DNA of 64,000 nt, from positions 28,312-92,311 of the forward strand of contig JACMKX010000172.1 in NCBI GenBank assembly GCA_014379905.1. The letters are read 5' to 3'. The notes beneath the pieces are model-generated. The model worked only from the letters and a program-made list of their open reading frames with translations. It was not told the origin of the DNA and ran no database searches. Of this stretch, positions 26,549-34,906 are shown piece after piece. Position numbers and translations under genes: made by a program. This stretch comes from Ferruginibacter sp. GTDB lineage: Bacteria; Bacteroidota; Bacteroidia; Chitinophagales; Chitinophagaceae. Every line of letters begins with the position of its first letter. The first letter of the stretch is position 1.

Positions 26549-27436
26549 TTATTTCTTTATGATCTTGTGCGTTTCTGTTTTTCCATTAAGTGTAAACCGG
26601 ATCGTGTAAGTGCCTGCGGCAAGATCTCCCAAATGTATATGCCCGTTATTTACTCCCGGTAAAGCCGATAGTTTTACAGTTAGAAGCTGCTTGCCGGATA
26701 GGTCAGTCACATTTGCAAGTAATACGCTTTTTTCATCCGCATTGAATATTATAATTAAATGACCCGCTTCTGTAACCGGATTGGGAGAAACAGCCGTAAC
26801 CAGTTTTTTTACTGATTCATTGTTTTTAAACAATTTGATGGGCGACAACTGGAAATTGCCATCTATATCTTTTATTAGCAATTCATAATACACGTACCGG
26901 TAATTGCTTCTAACATCCGCATCCAAAAAAGAATAATTTCTTACAGCAGCAGAATGACCCGCCGCAGGCACCTGGCCTATTTCTGTAAAAATATTTCCAT
27001 CATAACTTCTGCGTACTACAAAATGGCTGGTATTGGTCTCCGCTTGTGTAATCCAGGTAAGATAAGGCTTGCGGCCCTGGTTACTCACCGTAAAACCAGA
27101 GAGCGTTACAGGCAACACGCCACTCGCAGTAAAAGAACCGAGCATAAAACCGGCATGCGGATCGCATTGATAATTATAGGTACCGGCAGCTGTTACGGTG
27201 TATTCAAAGGAGAACCCTGTAGTTGAAACAGGCGTCGCCCACGAACTTGCCCCTGCGGGAATAGTAACAGAAGCCGTATTATGAAAGCCTCCCGCCCATT
27301 CCCAACGAATAATGTCTCCTACGAGTACATTTAAATTGGAGGGCGAAAATTGGAAATTGGAGATGGTTACCGTATGCGTTTCTGCATTGGAACAAAGGGG
27401 AAATACAAAAAATAAATAAAGTAGCATTTTTTTCAT
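26549..27436 (-). CDS. Secreted cupredoxin-domain protein with T9SS type A sorting domain
   Basis: 295 residues from the ATG at 27436 (MKKMLLYLFFVFPLCSNA, a signal peptide); the open frame runs further upstream but is not coding-like. Residues ~19-120 form a plastocyanin-like domain with a complete type 1 copper ligand set: His in GGFHNTAS, Cys and His in YQCDPHAG, and Met in GFMLG. After a middle beta-rich domain typical of T9SS cargo (SHFVVRRSYDGNIFTEIG), the last ~80 residues are a T9SS type A sorting domain (AVSPNPVTEAGH ... AAGTYTIRF). It is probably exported to the cell surface, where it could carry electrons or bind copper. It contrasts with the ligand-depleted cupredoxin at 20926-21291. 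Confidence 0.85.
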   Translation of the reverse strand: MKKMLLYLFFVFPLCSNAETHTVTISNFQFSPSNLNVLVGDIIRWEWAGGFHNTASVTIPAGASSWATPVSTTGFSFEYTVTAAGTYNYQCDPHAGFMLGSFTASGVLPVTLSGFTVSNQGRKPYLTWITQAETNTSHFVVRRSYDGNIFTEIGQVPAAGHSAAVRNYSFLDADVRSNYRYVYYELLIKDIDGNFQLSPIKLFKNNESVKKLVTAVSPNPVTEAGHLIIIFNADEKSVLLANVTDLSGKQLLTVKLSALPGVNNGHIHLGDLAAGTYTIRFTLNGKTETHKIIKK

Positions 27437-27550
27437 GTTGGAATATTTATATGTAAAGGTTATGGTGCTGCCAGGTGGGGCATTAATGCAATACGGCTGT
27501 AAACAATGGTGGGTTGCTTTGCGTGAATGAATTAAAGAAGACAAATTTTA

Positions 27551-27624
27551 GAACGCTGATAATCATGATAATCATGATAATTTAGGAGCTTGAAAAATCG
27601 TGACAGTCCTGAAAATCAGCGTTC
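27551..27624. repeat. ACGCNGAT...ATCATGAT inverted repeat, copy 2
   Basis: The outer arms GAACGCTGAT (27551-27560) and ATCAGCGTTC (27615-27624) enclose AATCATGATAATCATGATAA. It lies between the divergent cupredoxin and Nfu genes. From general knowledge, this motif style is a common intergenic repeat in Bacteroidota genomes. Confidence 0.7.
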
Positions 27625-27705
27625 CTTCCCTTTCGAGATGGGAAATTTAACTACTCACGTGACTGTTTTAAGGTATAGCAGGCAGCCTTTTTCGTTTATA
27701 TTGGC

Positions 27706-27713
27706 TAAATTTG
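27706..27713 (+). promoter_or_regulatory. Predicted -7 element of the Nfu gene
   Basis: TAAATTTG matches TAnnTTTG and lies 20 bases before the ATG at 27734. I did not find a convincing -33 TTG at the usual distance. Confidence 0.4.
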
Positions 27714-27733
27714 TATCCTTAAATTTTTAGAAC

Positions 27734-28333
27734 ATGATCAAGACAGGCAACCCGGTTATCAGTATTTATACCGAAATGACCCCCAACCCCGAAACAATGA
27801 AATTTGTGGCCAATAAATTATTGTATCCCGGTAAAAGCGTCGATTTTCCTGATGAGGCAGCTGCAAAACCATCGCCGCTGGCACAGGAACTGTTTACATT
27901 TCCCTTTATAAAATCAGTATTTATAGCCAGCAATTTTGTAACCCTTACCAAAACTGTTGAAACAGAAGACTGGCAGGATGTGATCCCAACCATCAAACAA
28001 TTTTTAAAAGAATACCTGGAAGAAGGTAAATCTGTAGTGAATGAAGAAGAACTGGCTACGGTAAAAGTAGAAAGTACCAACGAAGTAAATGCCGATGACG
28101 ATGACGTGGTAAAACGCATAAAAGAACTCCTGGAAAATTATGTTAAACCAGCCGTGGAAATGGATGGTGGTGCCATACAATTTAAAAGTTACGAAGAGGG
28201 AAGGGTAAACCTGATGTTGCAGGGAAGTTGTAGCGGTTGTCCTTCTTCCATGATCACTTTAAAAGCAGGAATTGAAGGAATGATGAAGCGAATGATACCG
28301 GAAGTAAAAGAAGTGGTGGCAGAGGCGGAGTAG
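27734..28333 (+). CDS. Nfu-type iron-sulfur cluster carrier protein
   Basis: 199 residues with an N-terminal Nfu_N domain (about 8-95; TPNPETMKF and FPFIKSVFIA signatures) and a C-terminal NifU-like domain (about 120-195) carrying the C-x-x-C motif CSGCPSS that holds an Fe-S cluster. The arrangement matches bacterial and mitochondrial Nfu proteins that deliver clusters to target enzymes. An acidic linker (NADDDD) joins the two domains. It is probably monocistronic, with its own promoter (27706) and terminator (28359-28387). Confidence 0.92.
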   Translation: MIKTGNPVISIYTEMTPNPETMKFVANKLLYPGKSVDFPDEAAAKPSPLAQELFTFPFIKSVFIASNFVTLTKTVETEDWQDVIPTIKQFLKEYLEEGKSVVNEEELATVKVESTNEVNADDDDVVKRIKELLENYVKPAVEMDGGAIQFKSYEEGRVNLMLQGSCSGCPSSMITLKAGIEGMMKRMIPEVKEVVAEAE

Positions 28334-28358
28334 GTTGATCAGTTGATAAGTTACTAGT

Positions 28359-28387
28359 AAAACATCCGTAATCCGGATGTTTTTTTT
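28359..28387 (+). terminator. Rho-independent terminator after the Nfu gene
   Basis: The stem AAAACATCCG / CGGATGTTTT, with a 5-base loop, is followed by a T run. It starts about 26 bases after the stop codon. Confidence 0.85.
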
Positions 28388-28459
28388 ATGTGCCAGGCGG
28401 TATATCTTTTCCCGGCTTCAGAGGCGTCGCACTCTTGTACATTATATCTTTACTCACAA

Positions 28460-28502
28460 GGTCTTTGCGTTGCGAAAGACTTTACGCTCTCTGCGGTTAT
28501 TG
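28460..28502. repeat. Dispersed CTTTGCG...GCGGTT repeat
   Basis: AAGGTCTTTGCGTTGCGAAAG followed by CTCTCTGCGGTT is a degenerate copy of the ACCGCNAAGGCGCAAAG intergenic motif that also appears (in the other orientation) at 19884-19905. It lies upstream of the M23 peptidase gene. Confidence 0.35.
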
Positions 28503-28531
28503 TTTACATTTAATCAGCAAAATTTACCGTC

Positions 28532-29116
28532 ATGAAAAAATATATTGCGTTCACAGCTTTTCTCATTGGTCTTTCATTCTTTTCAAAAGCCCAGCTTACC
28601 GATCCGGAGATCCACGCACTTAAAGGCGGCAGGGTAAAACCCGACAGCAGTTATATTTATGCACTTCCCTTTTCACCCAAAAGCAAATTCCTCCTCATCC
28701 AGGCATACAACAGCAAAATGAGCCATGCCGGGGAACTGTCTCTTGACTTTAAAATGAAACAAGGTAGCAAGATCTGTGCAGCAAGAGATGGTATGGTGGA
28801 AAGTATAAAAGAAGACAGCGACAAAGGTGGATTAAAAAGTGAATTCATGAATGATGGTAACCATATTGTCATTCGGCATTCAGATGGAAGTATGGCTATG
28901 TACTGGCACTTAAAAAAAGAGGGTGTTATTGTTAAGCAGGGAGACAATGTGCTAAAAGGCCAGCATATTGGATATAGTGGCAATACCGGCTATACTGCTT
29001 TTCCCCATTTACATTTCCAGGTACAGGATGCAAATGGAAGAGATATAGCCACCCGGTTTTATACCAGGAAGGGAGTAAAATATTTGCGCCCGGGAAAATG
29101 GTACAAGGCACTTTAA
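28532..29116 (+). CDS. M23-family (LytM-like) metallopeptidase, secreted
   Basis: 194 residues with a signal peptide ending FSKAQ. The peptidase core, about 70-175, has the first metal-ligand motif in the longer form H-x6-D (SHAGELSLDF), then YWHLKK and the H-x-H motif FPHLHFQV. In this family these four residues bind Zn and cut cross-links or side chains in cell-wall peptidoglycan, or other glycyl bonds. A conserved GQHIGYSGNTGYTAFPHLHF block is clear. It probably acts in the periplasm. No partner gene is adjacent. Confidence 0.88.
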   Translation: MKKYIAFTAFLIGLSFFSKAQLTDPEIHALKGGRVKPDSSYIYALPFSPKSKFLLIQAYNSKMSHAGELSLDFKMKQGSKICAARDGMVESIKEDSDKGGLKSEFMNDGNHIVIRHSDGSMAMYWHLKKEGVIVKQGDNVLKGQHIGYSGNTGYTAFPHLHFQVQDANGRDIATRFYTRKGVKYLRPGKWYKAL

Positions 29117-29151
29117 ACAGTCGGCAGCAAAAAATTCTTGACGCTTAGCCA

Positions 29152-29532
29152 TCATTTATTCCTGTTGCTCCACGCCCACCAGATAAGCAGTGGCTGCAAA
29201 ACAATTAACCTTACCCACAAAGCCCATTCCGGGGCACAACGAATTTTGCCTGCAATCTCCGGGCAAAATCCAGTTTGCAGCATATAAATATGCGAGGGAA
29301 TAAAGGCCAGCAGCATCAGGATAATACCATAGCAGGCCAGACGCCGGCGTGGTTTAAATAAGAGCAGAAGTGCCAGGCCTATCTCTGCAATACCTGCAAC
29401 AATGTTTAAAAATTCAGGGTCGCCGGCAAAAGGTGGAATTAGTTTATAATAAGCTTCCGGTTTAACGAAATGATTTACACCTGCACCGAGGTAGAAGATA
29501 CACATAACATACAGGGATAGCCGCTTTTTCAT
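29152..29532 (-). CDS. DoxX-like small membrane protein
   Basis: 126 residues with four hydrophobic segments (about 7-25, 45-60, 65-85 and 105-120), the typical DoxX/MauE-like layout, including the motif GAGVNHFVKPEAYYKLIPP near the N-terminus and IAEIGLALLLLF in helix two. Family members are inner-membrane proteins, mostly of unknown function, with some linked to redox processes. No catalytic residues can be named. It is transcribed divergently from pnuC. Confidence 0.75.
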   Translation of the reverse strand: MKKRLSLYVMCIFYLGAGVNHFVKPEAYYKLIPPFAGDPEFLNIVAGIAEIGLALLLLFKPRRRLACYGIILMLLAFIPSHIYMLQTGFCPEIAGKIRCAPEWALWVRLIVLQPLLIWWAWSNRNK

Positions 29533-29602
29533 TTATTTAAGCTACGCTTTTTTGGTTAATGGGTTCTTATTTTATTGATGTATTTTCGGTTCAATTTTTT
29601 AC

Positions 29603-30238
29603 ATGAGTTTTACCCATATCATAGAGGCATTTGTTACCGGGATGAAGGCTACAGGCCCGATAGAATATATAGCTGTTTTTGCCGGCATTATAAGTGTATG
29701 GTATAGTCGGAAAGAGAATATACTCGTGTATCCTATCGGGTTGATCAATACAATTTTTTATACTTACCTCAGTTTTAAGGGCGGATTATTGGGGGAAGCA
29801 AGTGTGAATCTTTACTATACTGTTATGAGTATTTATGGATGGTTTATGTGGAGCCGTACCAGTGATGTGCACGCCGTTAAACTGCATGTTACCAAAGCCA
29901 CTAAAAAAGAATGGATAACTCACCTCTTATTCTTTGCAGGATTTTATGTGGTTATTTTCTTTGCATTAACCTATGCCAAAAAAGAGTTTGCGCCTGATGC
30001 TATTCCCTGGGCTGATGCATTGGCCAGCGCCAGCGCCTATACCGGTATGTGGCTTATGGCGAAGAAAAAAGTAGAAAGCTGGTATTGGTGGATCATAACC
30101 AATATTGCCTCTGTTCCTTTATACTTTGTAAAATATTATGTATTTACCAGCGTTTATTATGTAGTACTGCTCATCATGGCATTCTGGGGCCTTGGGGAGT
30201 GGCTTAAAAAAGCCAGGCTACAACATCATGAAAAATAA
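29603..30238 (+). CDS. pnuC: Nicotinamide riboside transporter PnuC
   Basis: 211 residues with about seven membrane segments and the PnuC-type pattern NILVYPIGLINTIFYTYLSF ... NLYYTVMSIYGWFMW ... WWIITNIASVPLYFVK. It takes up nicotinamide riboside by facilitated diffusion, and the substrate is trapped by phosphorylation. The downstream genes overlap it: first a 58-residue membrane protein (11-base overlap), then a NadR-like kinase (ATGA overlap). This supports an NAD-salvage operon. Confidence 0.92.
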   Translation: MSFTHIIEAFVTGMKATGPIEYIAVFAGIISVWYSRKENILVYPIGLINTIFYTYLSFKGGLLGEASVNLYYTVMSIYGWFMWSRTSDVHAVKLHVTKATKKEWITHLLFFAGFYVVIFFALTYAKKEFAPDAIPWADALASASAYTGMWLMAKKKVESWYWWIITNIASVPLYFVKYYVFTSVYYVVLLIMAFWGLGEWLKKARLQHHEK

Positions 30239-30404
30239 AAAGAACTGGATAGCGCTTAAAGCAGGTTTCATCATCATGTTGCTGCTCTATTTTTTTGTTG
30301 ACAGTACTACAGATAAATTCAGACTGTTTATAAGAATAGCCATGCTGGCCGTGTTTACTTTTTCTTTGTTGCGGGATGTTAATGAACTGAAAAATAATAA
30401 ATGA
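30228..30404 (+). CDS. 58-residue membrane protein in the NAD-salvage operon
   Basis: Begins MKNKKNWIALKAGFII and has two predicted membrane helices (about 8-25 and 32-48), ending in a polar tail NELKNNK. The ATG at 30228 overlaps the last codons of pnuC, and the stop overlaps the ATG of the NadR-like gene, so translation is probably coupled. I do not recognise the family. Position alone suggests a role with the PnuC transporter or the kinase. Confidence 0.7.
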   Translation: MKNKKNWIALKAGFIIMLLLYFFVDSTTDKFRLFIRIAMLAVFTFSLLRDVNELKNNK

Positions 30405-30955
30405 AAAAAATTGTAATACTCGGGCCTGAATCCACAGGTAAAAGTACTTTGTGCGAACAGCTGGCAACACATTTTAAAACCAGCTGGGTTCCCGAATATG
30501 CACGCACGTATTTGCAGGACACAGGGAACAAATACCAGTTTGACGACTTGTGGGAAATAGCTAAAGGACAGCTGGAATCGGTGGAAATAGTTAATAGCGG
30601 AGGACAAGTAGCTGGTGGGAGCACTGCCCCTATTCCCCACTCCCCATTCCCCCTCTTCATCGACACCGACCTGTATGTTATAAAAATATGGAGCGAAATT
30701 TCTTTTAATAGATGTGATAACCGCATACTTACCCGGATTGCCCAGTCAGCCTGTGATTTATACCTGCTTTGTGATACAGATCTGCCATGGGCAGCGGATA
30801 CATTGAGAGAATATCCTGAACTGGAAATGAGACAAAAAATTTATGCCTATTATAAGGATGCCATGATAAACCAAAAAGTACCATGGATAAAGATCAGCGG
30901 GAGTTATAAAGAAAGGCTGAGCAAGGCCATTAATGCCGTGAATAAGATTTTATAG
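30401..30955 (+). CDS. NadR-like ATPase / ribosylnicotinamide kinase
   Basis: 184 residues with a Walker A GPESTGKST (residues ~7-15), the EYAR motif (VPEYARTYL) and the segment FIDTDLYVIKIWSEISF with LLCDTDLPWAADTLREYP. These are hallmarks of the ribosylnicotinamide kinase domain of NadR and related stand-alone proteins. It would phosphorylate nicotinamide riboside brought in by the upstream PnuC. No adenylyltransferase or HTH part of full NadR is present. An insert of about 18 residues (SGGQVAGGSTAPIPHSPF, near 66-84) not expected in the fold is encoded by a 7-bp tandem repeat tract (30632-30652). Confidence 0.82.
   Translation: MKKIVILGPESTGKSTLCEQLATHFKTSWVPEYARTYLQDTGNKYQFDDLWEIAKGQLESVEIVNSGGQVAGGSTAPIPHSPFPLFIDTDLYVIKIWSEISFNRCDNRILTRIAQSACDLYLLCDTDLPWAADTLREYPELEMRQKIYAYYKDAMINQKVPWIKISGSYKERLSKAINAVNKIL
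30632..30652. repeat. Heptamer repeat tract inside the NadR-like gene
   Basis: Three 7-base units ATTCCCC, ACTCCCC, ATTCCCC with degenerate units on either side, encoding a Pro/Ser/His-rich stretch. They fall in a likely surface loop between the Walker region and the DTD motif. Confidence 0.5.
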
Positions 30956-30959
30956 TAAA

Positions 30960-31667
30960 TTAATTCAGCAGTAACTTTACATCGGGATCTCCTTCCAGGT
31001 TGTTCATTTGTCTTAAGATTTTTACGGAAACAACTGCAACGAACTTGCTCATAGGCTTTACGGTAAATTTTTTTGGATTGCGCAGGCAGGCTGCTATCAT
31101 GGCTGCTTCGCTGCGGGTAAGGTTTTTGGCATCTTTATTAAAATAATTTTTAGCAGCGGCCTGTACACCAAAAATGCCCGGCCCCATTTCGGCTACATTA
31201 AGATAGGTTTCTAAAATTCGTTTTTTACTCCAGATGGTTTCCATCATAAACGTAAAATATACTTCCAGGCCTTTGCGGAAATAACCACCTCCCTGCCATA
31301 AAAAAACATTCTTGGCAGTTTGCTGGCTGATGGTGCTGGCACCTTTTACTTTGGCAGGATGTTTTTCATTGTACTTCTGCGCTTTTTTAATGGCCTTAAT
31401 ATCAAAGCCATTATGATCGGGGAAAAGCTGGTCTTCGGCCGCCATCACTGCCAGTTTGATATTAGGCCCCATTTCATCATAGTCAATATAATCCCGTTTA
31501 AGACCATAGCCTTTAACAACATTTACCAGTTGTGTGATAGTAATGGGAGGGTTGATGAACCAGGTGAGCAATATATAAACAAATTGCCCGATGAACATCC
31601 AGAGAAGGATTTTTTTAGTTATACGCCACCAGCGTTTAGAGTTTTTTGCAGAAGTAGTTTGTGCCAT
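30960..31667 (-). CDS. mtgA: Monofunctional peptidoglycan transglycosylase
   Basis: 235 residues with an N-terminal membrane helix (about 17-38) and a glycosyltransferase family 51 domain. Family motifs include MAAEDQLFPDHNGFD (first catalytic Glu), KGASTISQQTAKNVFLW, and KRILETYLNVAEMGPGIFG with the second Glu. It polymerises lipid II into glycan strands without a transpeptidase domain. It is convergent with the NadR-like gene, with four bases between them. Confidence 0.95.
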   Translation of the reverse strand: MAQTTSAKNSKRWWRITKKILLWMFIGQFVYILLTWFINPPITITQLVNVVKGYGLKRDYIDYDEMGPNIKLAVMAAEDQLFPDHNGFDIKAIKKAQKYNEKHPAKVKGASTISQQTAKNVFLWQGGGYFRKGLEVYFTFMMETIWSKKRILETYLNVAEMGPGIFGVQAAAKNYFNKDAKNLTRSEAAMIAACLRNPKKFTVKPMSKFVAVVSVKILRQMNNLEGDPDVKLLLN

Positions 31668-31759
31668 GAATACTTTGAAAGATTGGTTTATCGTTTAAGG
31701 TTTGGCGTTAGTTCCTAACTATCTATTTGATCTTTTAAAAACCCGTTATTAATAAGTGC

Positions 31760-31871
31760 TGGTAATTCGTGTAATTTGGCGTTAACATTGCCCGGGTCTG
31801 ACCTTTGGTACCGACACTAATTAGTGCAATTAGTGTAATTCGAAAAATTCTTGACCCTGATTCGTGTAATT
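31760..31871. repeat. Repeat-rich spacer with ATTCGTG and GTCTGACCT...CCGACA motifs
   Basis: Contains AATTCGTGTAATTTG (31763 on), CTAATTAGTGCAATTAGTG (31817 on), ATTCGTGTAATTAC (31860 on) and, at 31795-31816, a hairpin motif GTCTGACCTTTGGTACCGAC that matches 19973-19994 with two changes. It lies between mtgA and a hypothetical gene on the same strand. Confidence 0.5.
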
Positions 31872-31873
31872 AC

Positions 31874-32413
31874 TTATTTCATCTTCATATACTGCAACCT
31901 ATACTTTTTACCTACCACCATTCCCTTGCCGGAAGAGCTGTTCATTAAATATCCCAAACCTCCCAGGCCCACAGCTGCAGCCAGTAAACCCGGGCTAAAC
32001 TTTTCTTTATCTGCCAGGTAAGAAACCCCGCTGGCAACAGTGAGCAAAGCACCTCCACCCATTAAGGCTGCACCGCTACCGCCTACATTAAAGCCTCTTT
32101 GTTTTTTTGGACCAAAGGAACCGATCTGGTTGTAGTGATACATATATCGGAAGCTCCCTACGGTGTCTAACATATAAGTGCCAAAAGTAGTAGGCACCCT
32201 GTTTACCACAAATTCCTGCAGGTAAATGCTGTCATTTTTAATTGCATTGATCAGTGCATCCCTGTAGGCACCATTGGTGCTTATAAATTCAATATTGGAA
32301 CCTGCAAAAATATTACGAATGGTTTTATTTTTCTTTTTAAGAATAATAAAATCTGAAGACTGGGCAGGTACTGAAAAAGGGATAAGCAGGAAAATGTATA
32401 GCAGTTGTTTCAT
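31874..32413 (-). CDS. Hypothetical secreted or membrane protein
   Basis: 179 residues with a signal peptide ending VPAQSS. A beta-rich middle part (FIILKKKNKTIRNIFAGSNIEFIS...NDSIYLQEF) is followed by two glycine-rich hydrophobic segments (GGSGAALMGGGALLTVASGVSYL and SPGLLAAAVGLGGLGYLM), probably membrane helices. I do not recognise a named family. The layout resembles many uncharacterised Bacteroidota envelope proteins. Confidence 0.65.
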   Translation of the reverse strand: MKQLLYIFLLIPFSVPAQSSDFIILKKKNKTIRNIFAGSNIEFISTNGAYRDALINAIKNDSIYLQEFVVNRVPTTFGTYMLDTVGSFRYMYHYNQIGSFGPKKQRGFNVGGSGAALMGGGALLTVASGVSYLADKEKFSPGLLAAAVGLGGLGYLMNSSSGKGMVVGKKYRLQYMKMK

Positions 32414-32458
32414 CGCCGCAAAATAAAAAAGTTAAAAGGAAATTACATCAAGAGCATG

Positions 32459-33118
32459 TTAATCTTTAAATACCGTATAAATAATTCCTGTAAGGATAGT
32501 AATGCCAAACGCAAGATAAAGGATGCCTGAGAGCCGGTTAATGAGTAAAATATTTTTATCGCTTAATTTTTTACCGAGTATGCCCGCGCCTAATACTTTG
32601 CCAACATCAGCCAGCATGTTGATGAGGAAACAGGTAGCAAAAGCAAATATCCGTTCCTTAAATGTCATGGTGGCCAGGGATGCTGCCATTAATACCCAAA
32701 AAGAAATAACAGCAGGGTTCAATGTATTAATTACAAAACCTGAAGTGACTATAGCAAGGTAATTTGTTTTGGTTTTTCCCGTAGGCAATATTTCATCCCC
32801 GGCAATTTTTATTGGTTCCTGTAACTGGCGGGGAACTATTTTTTTAAAAAACGCGAAATAAACCCCCATTGCTATTAAGAAACAGCAGCCTGCTATACCA
32901 ATAGGCACTTTAAAATCCATCAGTGTTTTTATAACCTCGCTAAAACTTACGCTTAATACGATCCAGATAAGATCACTTAACCAAACGCCGCCCACAAAAC
33001 TAAGGCCGCCGGTTCTTCCATGATTAATGCTTTGCTTGATGACCGTAAATATCACCGGCCCTACCGAAAAAATCAGTATTAAACTAAAAGCAAGTCCTTT
33101 TAAAAAAGCATCGGTCAT
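32459..33118 (-). CDS. LysE/RhtB-family amino-acid exporter
   Basis: 219 residues with six hydrophobic segments and the family signature near the N-terminus (IFSVGPVIFTVIKQSINHGRTGGLSFVGGVWLSD). LysE-superfamily proteins export amino acids or derivatives, and the substrate cannot be predicted from the sequence. Transcribed in the same direction as the hypothetical gene downstream (46 bases) and the GH3-like gene upstream (41 bases), so an operon is possible. Confidence 0.85.
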   Translation of the reverse strand: MTDAFLKGLAFSLILIFSVGPVIFTVIKQSINHGRTGGLSFVGGVWLSDLIWIVLSVSFSEVIKTLMDFKVPIGIAGCCFLIAMGVYFAFFKKIVPRQLQEPIKIAGDEILPTGKTKTNYLAIVTSGFVINTLNPAVISFWVLMAASLATMTFKERIFAFATCFLINMLADVGKVLGAGILGKKLSDKNILLINRLSGILYLAFGITILTGIIYTVFKD

Positions 33119-33158
33119 AGCATGGTACTATAATGAATAAAACTGCACAGCTTGTTGA

Positions 33159-34697
33159 TTATTTTGCCGCATTCCTGTTTTCCAGGAACCGTTTCCACTC
33201 TTCCAGCATTTTTCCTTTTACTACCCTGGGAAATTTATGTTGGCCCCCTTCCTTTCCCTTCGATTTCATAAAAGCTAAAAATACTTCTTCGGGTAAAACC
33301 CTGGCAGAGATATTTTTGAGTGCATGCTTGCGCTCTACCTCGTAATCATCGTTCAATAATTTTAATTTGGCATCCAGCATTTCTGCCAGTTGTATAGCAT
33401 CTACTTTGTCATCTGTAGCAATAAACCATTCATGTGCAAAGAAGGTGCCGTAAGGCACCCCCGCCACGGTAAATTCCGGGATAGAGATTTTTAATTCTTC
33501 CGAAACCATTTCAATGGCCTTGTTCATATTGTCTACGCTGAGGTGTTCGCCTACTAAACTTAAAAAATGTTTGGTGCGCCCGGTAATGATCACTTCACTT
33601 TTTTCTTTGTCAACGAGCTTTACGGTGTCGCCAATGGCATAGCGCCAGGCGCCTGCATTGGTACTTATTAAAATAGCATAATCCCTGTTCTCTTCAATTT
33701 CATGCAACATGAAAGTTTCAGGCTCGTCCACCATATTGCCTTCGCTGTCAAAATTTTCATCGTCAAAAGGAACAAATTCAAAAAATATATTATTGTTGAT
33801 GGCCAGGTGCATGCCTTTTGCATGCTGCCTGTTTTGATAAGCTAAAAATCCTTCACTGGCCAGGTAAGTTTCAATATATTGTAAAGGTTTGCCCAGTAAT
33901 TTTTCAAATCCACGCTTATAAGGTTCCATGGCTACACCACCATGCACATAAAAGGAGAGGTTGGGCCATATGTCGTGAATGGTTTTAAGATTGTACCGTT
34001 CAATAATCTTTTCCATGCACAATTGCAGCCAGGCAGGTACACCTACAATAAAACCAATATCCCAGTTCGGGGCATTTTCTACAATTTCATTCAGCTTTTT
34101 ACTCCAGTCTTTTTCGCGGGCAATTTTTTTGCCTGGTTTGTACAATCCCAGGCCCATGAACCAGAAGGGAATATTTTTTTGTTGTATACCGCTAAGATCG
34201 CCGGCATAATAGGTAGGTCCTTTTTGTAATTGTGTGCTGCCTCCCAGCATTAGCCATCCCTTGCCCAGGGCGCTGCGCTTAATATTTTCATAACGCGTAA
34301 GGCTCATCAGCTGGCGTACACTTGTAATGGTGTTGCTGCGTATCAGGTCTTTTGTAATGGGGAGGTATTTACTGGCTGCATCACTTGTGCCGCTGCTTAA
34401 AGCAAAAAATTTAATTACTCCCGGCCAGCATACATCCGGTGTGCCCTCCTTTGTTTTATACCACCAGTCGCTGTAAATTTTGCTGTAATTATAAGTGGGA
34501 ACCAACTGCTGAAATCTTTTTCCGGGTTGTTTGCTAAAGAGGATCTCATCGAACTTATACTGCTGACCAAACTGTGTAAAGCGGGCTGTCTTTAATAATT
34601 TTTTCAACACTTTCAATTGCTGGCGCCGGGGATCGCTCTGCGGTAAATTCAATGCTTTTGCAATCGACTTGGGAAGCCTGATATCGAAAATGGCCAT
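33159..34697 (-). CDS. GH3-family acyl-adenylate-type enzyme
   Basis: 512 residues matching the GH3 auxin-responsive-promoter family. These are plant acyl-acid amido synthetases with bacterial relatives of the same adenylate-forming fold. Visible features are the ATP motif FALSSGTSDAASKYLPIT (near 105-122), a middle NGG-like VHGGVAMEPYKRGFE and the YLASEGFLAYQ motif, and the C-terminal LVGEHLSVDNMNKAI. Bacterial members probably link an amino acid to a carboxylic acid, but substrates are mostly unknown. No neighbours point to a pathway. Confidence 0.88.
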   Translation of the reverse strand: MAIFDIRLPKSIAKALNLPQSDPRRQQLKVLKKLLKTARFTQFGQQYKFDEILFSKQPGKRFQQLVPTYNYSKIYSDWWYKTKEGTPDVCWPGVIKFFALSSGTSDAASKYLPITKDLIRSNTITSVRQLMSLTRYENIKRSALGKGWLMLGGSTQLQKGPTYYAGDLSGIQQKNIPFWFMGLGLYKPGKKIAREKDWSKKLNEIVENAPNWDIGFIVGVPAWLQLCMEKIIERYNLKTIHDIWPNLSFYVHGGVAMEPYKRGFEKLLGKPLQYIETYLASEGFLAYQNRQHAKGMHLAINNNIFFEFVPFDDENFDSEGNMVDEPETFMLHEIEENRDYAILISTNAGAWRYAIGDTVKLVDKEKSEVIITGRTKHFLSLVGEHLSVDNMNKAIEMVSEELKISIPEFTVAGVPYGTFFAHEWFIATDDKVDAIQLAEMLDAKLKLLNDDYEVERKHALKNISARVLPEEVFLAFMKSKGKEGGQHKFPRVVKGKMLEEWKRFLENRNAAK

Positions 34698-34906
34698 TTA
34701 CTAAAGATTAAATGTGAGGCAACAAATATATGCAATGCCTACTGTATGCGATCATGTATTACCTATTAATCGCATCCTTTGTATCTTTAGGTAAACAGGT
34801 GGTCTTTTGTTGTTGAAGCAATCGCTCAGATGCATAGCCCGGAGACCATATTATCCTAAGATTAACCAATCCAAAATTTCATTCAACCTGTAATTATTTC
34901 TTTCGC

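Noticed and set aside
34780..34800. A further copy of the shared promoter element before the first histidine kinase (TCTTTAGGTAAACAG)
   Set aside because: Only TTTAGGTA matches; the TTG and the CAWTTTTG block at 20 bases are absent.
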